A stretch of 64,000 bases of DNA, taken from assembly GCA_965227255.1 (NCBI GenBank), contig CBDDFS010000007.1:1-64000 (forward strand), given 5' to 3'. Below, in pieces: positions 35,526 through 43,288 of the stretch (the stretch's first letter is position 1; each line of letters begins with the position of its first letter). Position numbers and translations under genes: made by a program. The notes under the pieces were generated by a model. The model was not told the origin of the DNA, did no database searches, and saw only the letters and a list, made by a program, of their open reading frames with translations. The DNA comes from CBDDFS01 sp965227255 (GTDB lineage: Bacteria; Bacteroidota; Bacteroidia; Flavobacteriales_E; Vicingaceae).

Positions 35526-36818
35526 ATGCTGATTTATTCTGAAAATATCACTGCCCGACTTCAATATACGGCCAAGGTCATGTTTGAATACGTAGTCAAT
35601 CTGGAATACGCAATTACCAGTGATGAAAACGAATTCAACAATTATGATGGACCGAAAATCAATTATTCAGTCAAAAATGAAACAAAATCCATCAATATTA
35701 GACCGAATGGTCTAATGGAGAGCGTAGACACATCCAAAGTAGATATAGATCATTTGGTCGTTGCCGGAATGCCTGTAATTTTTCCAGAGACCGACCCTCA
35801 GACATTTCCCTTCGATATATTTTCGGCTGTCTTCTTTATGGTCAGTAGATACGAGGAATACAACAATCGAAATTCCGACGCTCATGGCAGATTCCCTTTA
35901 ACAGAACAGATTTCATACAAGATCGGATTTCATAAAAAAGCCATAGTTCACCATTGGGTCGACTTTCTGATCAAAGAAATAGAGAAAAAGAATGAGTCAT
36001 CAATAAGTGTAAAAAGGCATATATTCAATTTCACACCCAGTTTTGATATTGACAATGCATATGCATTTCTGAATAAAGGTGTGTTCAGGACCATTGGAGG
36101 GCTTATTAAAAATCTCAACGACATCGTATTTCGACTTAAGGTATTAAGTCATTCATCAGAAGATCCATATGACAACTATGAGTATATAGATCAACTGAAT
36201 CAGAAATTTGATCGGCAAGCCATCTACTTTCTGCTTTGTGCCCATAGAGGTGCATTTGACCGAAATATTAATCGTCTGGGAAAGGCTTTCCGAGAGTTGG
36301 TGAAAGATCTTGATGAAAAAGGAGAAATGGGAATTCATCCCTCCTATGCCTCCAATGATGATGCCACCAAAATTACCAGGGAATTATCCATTCTCGAAGA
36401 TCTGTTGCAATCGGAAGTAAAAATTAGCAGGCAGCATTTCCTAATCCTCGAATTTCCACGCACATATCGCGAATTGGTCTTGAGGGGAATTGAAAAGGAC
36501 TATAGTATGGGATTTGCAGAAGAAGCCGGATTCAGGGCGGGAATGGCAGTTGAATATCCATTTTTTGATGTACTCCAAAACCACGAAACAAAGTTGATGA
36601 TCCAACCCTTTCAATATATGGAGTCATCATACATGTACTACAAATCCGGCTCCCAAAAAACCGCCAAAGAAGATTTGATTGAAGTAATTAAAGAGACCAA
36701 AAGAGTTGGTGGTCATTTTATCCCTATTTGGCATAACGAATCACTGGGAGATTGGTCGTATTGGAAAGGTTGGAAAGAAATATTCGAAATGATGTATAAA
36801 GAATGTGCCAATGATTGA
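35526..36818 (+). CDS. polysaccharide deacetylase family protein
   Basis: A 430-residue protein of the Bacteroidota group that joins an N-terminal DUF7033-like domain (IYSENITARLQYTAKVMFEYV, DIFSAVFFMVSRYEEY) to a carbohydrate esterase 4/NodB-like domain. That domain begins FNFTPSFDIDNAYAF, where DID is the metal-binding motif, and contains GEMGIHPSYASNDD with the second motif H. The HNESLGDWSYWKGWKEIFE segment near the end is a group signature. It presumably de-N-acetylates a surface or cell-wall glycan. No signal peptide is seen. The stop overlaps the next gene's ATG at 36811. Confidence 0.85.
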   Translation: MLIYSENITARLQYTAKVMFEYVVNLEYAITSDENEFNNYDGPKINYSVKNETKSINIRPNGLMESVDTSKVDIDHLVVAGMPVIFPETDPQTFPFDIFSAVFFMVSRYEEYNNRNSDAHGRFPLTEQISYKIGFHKKAIVHHWVDFLIKEIEKKNESSISVKRHIFNFTPSFDIDNAYAFLNKGVFRTIGGLIKNLNDIVFRLKVLSHSSEDPYDNYEYIDQLNQKFDRQAIYFLLCAHRGAFDRNINRLGKAFRELVKDLDEKGEMGIHPSYASNDDATKITRELSILEDLLQSEVKISRQHFLILEFPRTYRELVLRGIEKDYSMGFAEEAGFRAGMAVEYPFFDVLQNHETKLMIQPFQYMESSYMYYKSGSQKTAKEDLIEVIKETKRVGGHFIPIWHNESLGDWSYWKGWKEIFEMMYKECAND

Positions 36819-37293
36819 GAAGTTGTCTGCTTTGTTATTCCTATGGGCCTTTAGTAGCGTGAAATTTTTCTTTGCTGTCCCGGCCATTGTTTTTGCAGGT
36901 TATTCCTTTATTGAATGCGTTCTGATCTCAAGTCTGGGTGGTCTGGCCGGTTTCTTCGTATTTTATTATATCGGAGAGTTGAAGTTTATCAGAAAGTACT
37001 TCGGTATGTTCATGGACTGGGTATTTCGGATATTGGGCATAGAGCGCATACAGAAAGAGAAGAAAAAATTCACCCGAATGAACAGGCTGATTGTTAAGAT
37101 TAGAGGGAAATATGGATTGATTGGTCTGGCCATTCTGACTCCATCCATTTTCTCGATCCCACTGGGAAGTCTTCTGGCTGCACGGTATTATGACAAGAAT
37201 AGGTCAACAATACCTTATATGGTTACATCCATAATTCTTTGGTCTTTGGTTCTCACTTTCTTCTACCAGTTTCTTTATGACCTCATGCCCTGA
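36811..37293 (+). CDS. integral membrane protein of unknown function
   Basis: About 160 residues with four membrane segments: LSALLFLWAFSSVKFFFAV, GYSFIECVLISSLGGLAGFFVFYYI, GLIGLAILTPSIFSIPLGSLLA and YMVTSIILWSLVLTFFYQFL. Between segments 2 and 3 is a basic cytoplasmic helix (GIERIQKEKKKFTRMNRL). The ILTPSIFSIPLGSLLA stretch resembles the re-entrant glycine/proline loops of small membrane transporters, but no family is certain. The ATG at 36811 overlaps the deacetylase stop by 8 nt; a GTG at 36805 is an alternative. It is likely translationally coupled to the deacetylase. Confidence 0.7.
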   Translation: MIEKLSALLFLWAFSSVKFFFAVPAIVFAGYSFIECVLISSLGGLAGFFVFYYIGELKFIRKYFGMFMDWVFRILGIERIQKEKKKFTRMNRLIVKIRGKYGLIGLAILTPSIFSIPLGSLLAARYYDKNRSTIPYMVTSIILWSLVLTFFYQFLYDLMP

Positions 37294-37411
37294 GAAAATA
37301 GGTGAGATCATTGATTAAGGTCATATTTTCAACCAACAAACTTCTTGGTTTAGATTTTATAGTGTGTTATATTCGATACATTACAAACTCTCTAAACACA
37401 GTCAAAACACG

Positions 37412-38974
37412 ATGAAAAAGAAAATCTTTTCATTGGGCATCTTTCTTTTTGCCATGGCATTTATTGTCAATGCACAAAAAAGTAAGCCTAACATCCTGGT
37501 CATCTGGGGCGATGATATAGGAAGATCGAACATCAGCGCTTACACCATGGGTATGATGGGTTATAAAACACCCAACATCGACCGTATTGCTAATGAAGGA
37601 ATCATATTTACTGACTATTATGGCGAACAGTCTTGTACTGCTGGAAGATCATCTTTCATTATGGGACAAAGTGTTTTCAGGACCGGTCTTTCAAAAGTTG
37701 GTCTGCCTGGTGCCAAAGAAGGTATGATGGTGGAAGATCCAACAATTGCCGTTCTATTAAAAGACCAGGGATATGCCACAGGGCAGTTCGGAAAGAATCA
37801 CCTGGGCGATAGAGATGAGCATCTCCCTACGAATCATGGTTTCGATGAATTCTTTGGAAATCTATATCACCTGAATGCCGAAGAAGAACCGGAAAATGAG
37901 GATTATCCAGGCGACATGGTAATGGCCGACGGACAGACCTTTCATGAGAAATTCGGCCCAAGGGGCGTAATACACTCATACGCTGACGGAAAAATCGAAG
38001 ACACTGGTCCATTGACTAAAAAGAGAATGGAGACTGTGGATGATGAAACATCTGATGCCGCCATCGAATTCATTAAAAAACAACACGAAGCGGGAAATCC
38101 ATGGTTCGTTTGGTGGAGTGGCACAAGAATGCATTTCAGAACACATGTTAAAGAAGAATTGAGAGGAATTTCAGGACAGGATGAATATTCTGATGGTATG
38201 GTTGAACACGATATGCACATTGGAAAATTCCTGAAGTTACTTGATGACCTTGGAATTGCCGAAAACACAATCGTTCATTATTCAACTGATAATGGACCAC
38301 ACTACAATACCTGGCCTGATGCCGCTGCCACTCCTTTCAGAGGTGAGAAAAACACAAACTGGGAAGGTGGATGGAGAGTGCCGTGTGCCATGAGATGGCC
38401 GGGAAAAATTCAACCGGGTTCTGTGAGCAATGAAATAGTTCACCACATGGACATGTTGCCAACATTCCTGGCTGCAGCCGGAAAAGATGACATTAAAGAA
38501 GACCTTCTCGATGGGTATACCTCCAAAGCTTTAAACAGAAATTATAAAGTTCATCTTGATGGTTATAACGTGCTTGATCACCTGATGAATCCGGATAAGA
38601 ATGCTTCTGATCGACATGAGATTTTTTATTTCTCTGATGACGGTGATTTGACGGCATTGAGGTATGACGACTGGAAATTGATTTTTATGGAGCAAAGACG
38701 CGCCGAGACACTGGAAGCCTGGGCAAATCCTTTCACCCCTTTGAGAGTTCCACTCATGTTCAACCTGCGTAGAGATCCATATGAAAGAGCTCAATTAACA
38801 TCTAACACATATTACGATTGGTTAATAGATCGGGCCTATCTGATGGTGCCTGCTCAAACATATGTGGGTAATTTCCTTATGACATTCAAAGATTATCCGC
38901 CTCGACAGAAAGCTGCGAGTTTTAGTCTTGACAAAGTCATGGAAACGTTGACTGAAAATACCGGGAGTCATTAA
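37412..38974 (+). CDS. arylsulfatase (type I sulfatase)
   Basis: A 520-residue secreted sulfatase. The signal peptide is KIFSLGIFLFAMAFIVNAQ. The alkaline-phosphatase fold starts KPNILVIWGDDIG (Ca-binding DD). The catalytic motif CTAGR at residues 75-79 (C75 becomes formylglycine) is the Cys-type sulfatase signature. Later segments are ATGQFGKNHLGD and YSTDNGPHYNTWPD (DN ligands), then AATPFRGEKNTNWEGGWRVPC. It removes sulfate from a sulfated ester, probably a polysaccharide or aryl sulfate. The start at 37412 is preferred to an upstream ATG at 37364 because it gives a clean signal peptide. It is followed by a terminator and two outer-membrane-type genes. Confidence 0.9.
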   Translation: MKKKIFSLGIFLFAMAFIVNAQKSKPNILVIWGDDIGRSNISAYTMGMMGYKTPNIDRIANEGIIFTDYYGEQSCTAGRSSFIMGQSVFRTGLSKVGLPGAKEGMMVEDPTIAVLLKDQGYATGQFGKNHLGDRDEHLPTNHGFDEFFGNLYHLNAEEEPENEDYPGDMVMADGQTFHEKFGPRGVIHSYADGKIEDTGPLTKKRMETVDDETSDAAIEFIKKQHEAGNPWFVWWSGTRMHFRTHVKEELRGISGQDEYSDGMVEHDMHIGKFLKLLDDLGIAENTIVHYSTDNGPHYNTWPDAAATPFRGEKNTNWEGGWRVPCAMRWPGKIQPGSVSNEIVHHMDMLPTFLAAAGKDDIKEDLLDGYTSKALNRNYKVHLDGYNVLDHLMNPDKNASDRHEIFYFSDDGDLTALRYDDWKLIFMEQRRAETLEAWANPFTPLRVPLMFNLRRDPYERAQLTSNTYYDWLIDRAYLMVPAQTYVGNFLMTFKDYPPRQKAASFSLDKVMETLTENTGSH

Positions 38975-38985
38975 CAATATAGAAG

Positions 38986-39011
38986 AGGCCGGGATTTTCC
39001 GGCCTTTTTTT
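38986..39011 (+). terminator. Rho-independent terminator after the sulfatase gene
   Basis: Perfect 7-bp stem AGGCCGG / CCGGCCT with a 6-nt loop, followed by a run of T, 12 bp after the sulfatase stop. Confidence 0.85.
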
Positions 39012-39021
39012 AATTTTCGAA

Positions 39022-40074
39022 ATGACATTATATATCCGGTGTCGAACAGCGCTGTTGTTCCTTCTGTTAATTCAATTTGAAATGTCGTATTCTCAGAATG
39101 ACAACATTCCTGAAACCAAAGGTTTCAGCGGTGTCTTTATTGTATCGCCTGGATATACTAGAATGTCTTCAAATCAAATTGCGACAGGTCCACCGCTTCT
39201 GAATGATATTGGACACGAGGTCATATCGTCCATATACGATCCACCTGAATCCAAAACAGCCGGTTCTTTCGCCTTGGCCGGTGAGATTATCTACACTTTT
39301 GCGAAAAGCCGTACTCAGGTTTATTTCGGTAACAGACTTGAGGATTTATTAAGGCTGGATGGAGTCTTTGGTTTGGGTGTAAGACAAGAACTAAAAGACA
39401 AAAGCATCCTTGCCGCCAGCATTCTTACCACACCAATAAATGTATACTTCTGGTCCGATCCATATGTTGAAAATCAGGAGCGGATTCAAAGTGATCTGGA
39501 TCGGCACGGTCTAAGACTGCGATGGGGAAGAATATTGAAAACGGGGCTTGAAATTACTTTAACCTACCGTCGAATAAACTATGCCAATGAAAGAAGCGGA
39601 GATTATTTAGTGGAAATGGGTGAGCTAAATCCGGAAGATCAGCTTTCGCTCAACAGAAATGGGTCATGGATTCATTATCAGTTTTTGTATCGCATAGATA
39701 AAGGGCAACATCGCTTTGAGCCTATGATCATAATTACTGATAATGATAGAAAAGGACAGGCAATGGCCGGCACCGTTTTTAAGACCAAGCTGACCTATCT
39801 TTATTTAAATCCAAAAAAGATCATTCTTGATATCAATGTTGGAGCAGGATACAAAGCAAACAATGAGGTTCATCCTATTTATGAAAAAACACTTTCGAGC
39901 TACCGATATGGTGTAGCAGTTGTGGCGATAAAACCAATCATTCGAAAGGAAAAAAGCGTATTGAATGCCTTTATTGGAGTGGAATTCTACAGAGAATATG
40001 CAAACATTTCATTTTTTGATTCCTACATAAACTGGGGTAACGGGGGACTCATTTGGAGATATTTGAGAGAGTAA
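39022..40074 (+). CDS. predicted outer-membrane beta-barrel protein (DUF2860-like)
   Basis: A 350-residue protein with a signal peptide (ALLFLLLIQFEMSYSQ). The mature part alternates aromatic and polar residues in strand-length segments (QVYFGNRLEDLLRLDGVFGLGV, GLEITLTYRRINYANE, WIHYQFLYRIDKGQHRFEP, SYRYGVAVVAIKPI), and ends in a strand WRYLRE. The start of the mature chain (GFSGVFIVSPGYTRM) resembles the DUF2860 family of outer-membrane proteins; this is a weak match made by eye. It follows the sulfatase and a terminator, and its stop is 4 bp before the next barrel gene. Confidence 0.65.
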   Translation: MTLYIRCRTALLFLLLIQFEMSYSQNDNIPETKGFSGVFIVSPGYTRMSSNQIATGPPLLNDIGHEVISSIYDPPESKTAGSFALAGEIIYTFAKSRTQVYFGNRLEDLLRLDGVFGLGVRQELKDKSILAASILTTPINVYFWSDPYVENQERIQSDLDRHGLRLRWGRILKTGLEITLTYRRINYANERSGDYLVEMGELNPEDQLSLNRNGSWIHYQFLYRIDKGQHRFEPMIIITDNDRKGQAMAGTVFKTKLTYLYLNPKKIILDINVGAGYKANNEVHPIYEKTLSSYRYGVAVVAIKPIIRKEKSVLNAFIGVEFYREYANISFFDSYINWGNGGLIWRYLRE

Positions 40075-40078
40075 GGTC

Positions 40079-40822
40079 ATGCAAATTGTTCGATTTCTTC
40101 TATTATTCTTTTTGGGCTTCTTTTTGTTACAATCAGAAACAAAAGCGCAGGCAGATTCCAACGAAGTTGGATTCCAAATGTGGACAGATTACAACCTGAA
40201 TGTCCGGGTGAACAAAAGGTTTGGATATGGTGGTGATGTAGGTTTACGTGGATTCTTGACCAACTACGATTGGAATCAAATATACATTAGGCCCAGAATT
40301 ACATATGAATTAGGTCGGATTACTCAATTGGCAACGGGTATCGCCTATTTTAGAACCAATTTCTTTGAAGACAACAATATCCATGAATTTCGTTTATTTC
40401 AGGATTTAGTTTTTACTGGTCCAAATCTGAATTTTATTCACTTTCAATGGAGGTTGAGATTTGAAGAACGCTTTTTTGCTTACGAGAACATACCAAATGA
40501 CTGGTATATAAGAGCAAGATATATGGCCGTGATTGAAACCAAAGATTTTAATATTGGCGGACAAAAATTCCATGCCACAGGAATGTATGAAGGCTTCCAG
40601 CCTGTCGTAAACCAAAGTTCTCCAGAGGTATTTATCGATCAAATAAGAATAAAAGCTGTAATCGGTCATCGCGTGAGTCCATCATTCCGTTACGAACTAC
40701 ATTATATGTGGCAGAATACCAGACAATACAGTGAAAATGGCTTTGAAACAGATAACAATGTTTTTAGAATAAGATTGTTTCACACAATCTGGATGAAAAA
40801 GGAAGGCACAACTTGGCTCTAA
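40079..40822 (+). CDS. DUF2490 outer-membrane beta-barrel protein
   Basis: A 247-residue protein with a signal peptide (LLLFFLGFFLLQSETKAQ). The mature chain is a run of amphipathic strands: FQMWTDYNLNVRVNKRFGYGGDVGLR, YIRPRITYELGRITQLATGIAYF, FQWRLRFEERFF, IRIKAVIGHRVSPSFRYELHYMWQ, ending FRIRLFHTIWMKK. This is the DUF2490 pattern. Its function is unknown. It is coupled to the DUF2860-like gene (4 bp), and its stop overlaps the YjjG gene start by 10 nt. Confidence 0.8.
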   Translation: MQIVRFLLLFFLGFFLLQSETKAQADSNEVGFQMWTDYNLNVRVNKRFGYGGDVGLRGFLTNYDWNQIYIRPRITYELGRITQLATGIAYFRTNFFEDNNIHEFRLFQDLVFTGPNLNFIHFQWRLRFEERFFAYENIPNDWYIRARYMAVIETKDFNIGGQKFHATGMYEGFQPVVNQSSPEVFIDQIRIKAVIGHRVSPSFRYELHYMWQNTRQYSENGFETDNNVFRIRLFHTIWMKKEGTTWL

Positions 40823-41535
40823 ATCTGAAATACAAAGATATTTTCTTCGATCTAGATCGCACCCTTTGGGACTTCGATCGGAATTCGGCCGAAACCCTTC
40901 ATGAATTGTATGATGATCATGGATTGAAGAACGAACTTGGCGTGGATGTCGATTCTTTCATTTCCAAATTCAGAGAGATCAATGCAGCAGAATGGAGAGA
41001 TTTCCGAAATGGAGGTCAGACAAAGGAAGAAATGCGCAATAATCGATTTGTGCAGACATTCTTTCATTATGGTTCGGGTGATTGGAAACTGGCCCGCAAA
41101 CTGAGCAGAGAATACATTGAAATTTGCCCTTATAAGAGCAATTTGATATCCGGTGCAAGAGACTTGCTCGAAAACCTGAAGTCAGATTATTCGATGCACA
41201 TCATAACCAATGGATTCAGTGATACTCAAAAGATCAAAATTGAATCTTCAGACATCCGGCAATATTTTAATGCCATTATCATTTCAGATGAGACTCCTTA
41301 TCGAAAGCCACAAAGAGAAATCTTTCTTGAAGGAGTTAAAAAAGCAAATGCCGAATTCGAACAAAGTATTATGATCGGTGACGACTGGCAGAAAGATATT
41401 CAGGGTGCGAAAAGAGCTGGAATGGATCAGATCTTCTTTAATCCTGATAAAAAGGGAGTTGATGAAGCAGGTTCTTGTACCTTCGAAATCGACGATATTC
41501 TAATGGTCGAAAAAATTGTCAGGAATTCGGGGTGA
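40813..41535 (+). CDS. YjjG-family noncanonical pyrimidine nucleotidase (HAD)
   Basis: A 240-residue HAD hydrolase. Motif I is DIFFDLDRTLWDFDRN (D13 nucleophile, D15), motif II IITNGF, motif III YRKPQREIF, motif IV IMIGDDWQKDI. The 'WDFDRN' and 'NGFSDTQKIKIE' segments match the YjjG subgroup (TIGR02254), nucleotidases that remove 5'-phosphates from noncanonical or excess pyrimidine nucleotides. The start is TTG at 40813, overlapping the preceding gene by 10 nt. The 3' end overlaps the convergent psd gene by 17 bp. Confidence 0.88.
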   Translation: MALNLKYKDIFFDLDRTLWDFDRNSAETLHELYDDHGLKNELGVDVDSFISKFREINAAEWRDFRNGGQTKEEMRNNRFVQTFFHYGSGDWKLARKLSREYIEICPYKSNLISGARDLLENLKSDYSMHIITNGFSDTQKIKIESSDIRQYFNAIIISDETPYRKPQREIFLEGVKKANAEFEQSIMIGDDWQKDIQGAKRAGMDQIFFNPDKKGVDEAGSCTFEIDDILMVEKIVRNSG

Positions 41536-42187
41536 AAGAAGCCAGAACTGACTTTCCTCCCTTCACCTTGGCACCCATTTCAACTTCAAGCTTCATGTCT
41601 ACCGGAATGATGACATCCACCCTGGACCCGAACTTGATGAATCCACATTGTTCACCTTGCTTTACCTGAGATGGAACATCAGCATAACTGACAATTCTTC
41701 TCGCTACTGCTCCAGCGATCTGTTTAAATAGGATATGAACCTTCTCCGAATGATGAATGACTGTTGAAGTTCGTTCATTTTCCGTAGATGACTTCGGATG
41801 CCAGGCAACAAGAAAATGTCCGTGGTGGTGCTGGAAGTAATCCACTTTGCCACTGATCGGATATCGGTTGATGTGCACATTCAAGGGCGACATGAAGACA
41901 GAAATCTGAATTCTTTTATCATTGAAGTATTCGGCTTCTTCTATTTCCTCAATGGCCACTACGGTCCCATCAGCCGGTGACACAACGGTACCGGGTTGTT
42001 CGTTCATTCTAAATCTCGGTGAACGGAAGAAATAGACTATGAGCAAGAAAAAGGCTATACTCAAGCCATTCAATATATACCTGATGATGACAAAGTCTTC
42101 CAGCAAATAATGGAATACAAGATTCAATAGACCCAGCACTACTATGGCCAGAACGATGGAGGGATATCCTTCTTTGTGAATTGTCAT
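41519..42187 (-). CDS. psd: phosphatidylserine decarboxylase, small proenzyme type
   Basis: A 222-residue PSD family protein that makes phosphatidylethanolamine. Two N-terminal hydrophobic segments (IVLAIVVLGLLNLVFHYLL and YILNGLSIAFFLLIVYFF) anchor it to the inner membrane. Family motifs are VVSPADGTVVAIEE, IQISVFMSPLNVHINRYPISG, and the self-cleavage region CGFIKFGSRVDVIIP, where the G-S bond yields the pyruvoyl group. This is the archaeal-type PSD length, usual in Bacteroidota. It lies 47 bp downstream of cdsA in a membrane-lipid operon. Confidence 0.92.
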   Translation of the reverse strand: MTIHKEGYPSIVLAIVVLGLLNLVFHYLLEDFVIIRYILNGLSIAFFLLIVYFFRSPRFRMNEQPGTVVSPADGTVVAIEEIEEAEYFNDKRIQISVFMSPLNVHINRYPISGKVDYFQHHHGHFLVAWHPKSSTENERTSTVIHHSEKVHILFKQIAGAVARRIVSYADVPSQVKQGEQCGFIKFGSRVDVIIPVDMKLEVEMGAKVKGGKSVLASFTPNS

Positions 42188-42234
42188 GTTGATCAGGTGA
42201 GGGCCAAAAATATAAATAATCTAGGCTTCTTTTC

Positions 42235-43062
42235 TCAGTGCGCTATCAGGTTGAGATAAACAAATACAGATGGTGCGCTGAAAAGCACACTATCGAAACG
42301 ATCTAGGATACCTCCATGACCTGGAATAAAACTTCCTGAATCTTTTATTTCCGCCTTTCTTTTGATCATGGATTCAAACAGGTCACCAAATGTTCCGAAA
42401 GATACAACCAGCATCGCAATGATGATCCAGTCGAGCATACTGACCTGAAAAAATATAGTCGATAAAAAATAAGCAACGATGACGGTCAGAACCAGACCTC
42501 CCAGGCTTCCTTCGATGGTCTTTTTCGGGGATATTCTTTCAAATAGTTTTGTCTTTCCAAAAGCATTGCCTGCCAGATATGCACCTGTATCACTTGACCA
42601 ATTCAGAATAAAAAAGCCCAGTAACAATTCATAATTGAAGTCATCTGTCCAGGCATATTTTTCATAAAAACCCAAAAGATAAAGTGAGCTTATTGGGATC
42701 AGCAAATAGATAAATGAAAAAATTGTTGAGGTAAGATTTGACACGGGATTCCGTTGTTTCTTCATCAACTGACCAATCATGAGCAGCAATACAAAAAACA
42801 TCGGAATGGCAAGCCATCCTGACCGAACAATATCATTTTTGTAAAGAATGAGCAAGGTGAAAGATAAGCCCGCTGCGACCATGGCAGCGATAGACTGACT
42901 CTTCATTTTCAGCCTTTTCATCATCTTAAAATATTCGTCATAGCTAATTAACAGGATGATCAGGCAAAGAAGTCCAAAACTGATATTACCCAACATCAAG
43001 CCGGCTATGATCAAGCCAACATATACTGCACCCGCAAGGGCCCTTGTTATCAAATTACTCAC
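42235..43062 (-). CDS. cdsA: phosphatidate cytidylyltransferase (CDP-diglyceride synthase)
   Basis: A 275-residue integral membrane enzyme making CDP-diacylglycerol. It has about 8 membrane segments and the CdsA signature near the C-terminus: SFGTFGDLFESMIKRKAEIKDSGSFIPGHGGILDRFDS, containing the conserved metal-binding D residues and KD(S/T)...PGHGG..DR. The upstream part, FILNWSSDTGAYLAGNAFGKTKLF, is also conserved. It overlaps the DUF2007 gene by 8 nt and precedes psd, so the two steps of PE synthesis are encoded together. Confidence 0.95.
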   Translation of the reverse strand: MSNLITRALAGAVYVGLIIAGLMLGNISFGLLCLIILLISYDEYFKMMKRLKMKSQSIAAMVAAGLSFTLLILYKNDIVRSGWLAIPMFFVLLLMIGQLMKKQRNPVSNLTSTIFSFIYLLIPISSLYLLGFYEKYAWTDDFNYELLLGFFILNWSSDTGAYLAGNAFGKTKLFERISPKKTIEGSLGGLVLTVIVAYFLSTIFFQVSMLDWIIIAMLVVSFGTFGDLFESMIKRKAEIKDSGSFIPGHGGILDRFDSVLFSAPSVFVYLNLIAH

Positions 43063-43264
43063 CTTCCAGTTCGCTTAAAAGTTTCTTCGTCATGATAAAA
43101 TCCTTTCCATCTACATACAATTCAATGCCAGGCTCTGAAATGGGTTTATACATGGAGTCTGTTTTATCAACTGCGACACACTTAATTCCATTCTCTGCCA
43201 AAATGCTTTTGGCAATTTCGATTAAATGGGGATGTAATGAAGAGTATACAACCGTCCAGGACAT
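43055..43264 (-). CDS. DUF2007 family protein
   Basis: A 69-residue protein matching the small DUF2007 (putative signal-transducing) family: WTVVYSSLHPHLIEIAKSILAENGIKCVAVD, then YKPISEPGIELYVDGKDFIMTKKLLSEL. The ferredoxin-like fold of the family often carries a C-terminal zinc motif in longer members, absent here. Function unknown. It sits between ftsH (24 bp) and cdsA (8-nt overlap), an arrangement common in Bacteroidota. Confidence 0.85.
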   Translation of the reverse strand: MSWTVVYSSLHPHLIEIAKSILAENGIKCVAVDKTDSMYKPISEPGIELYVDGKDFIMTKKLLSELEGE

Positions 43265-43288
43265 GTGGACTAAAATAGTACAAAATGA

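Noticed and set aside
37364..37411. Upstream ATG extension of the sulfatase (16 extra residues)
   Set aside because: The extension is polar/basic and would bury the signal peptide; the ATG at 37412 gives a normal Bacteroidota signal sequence.
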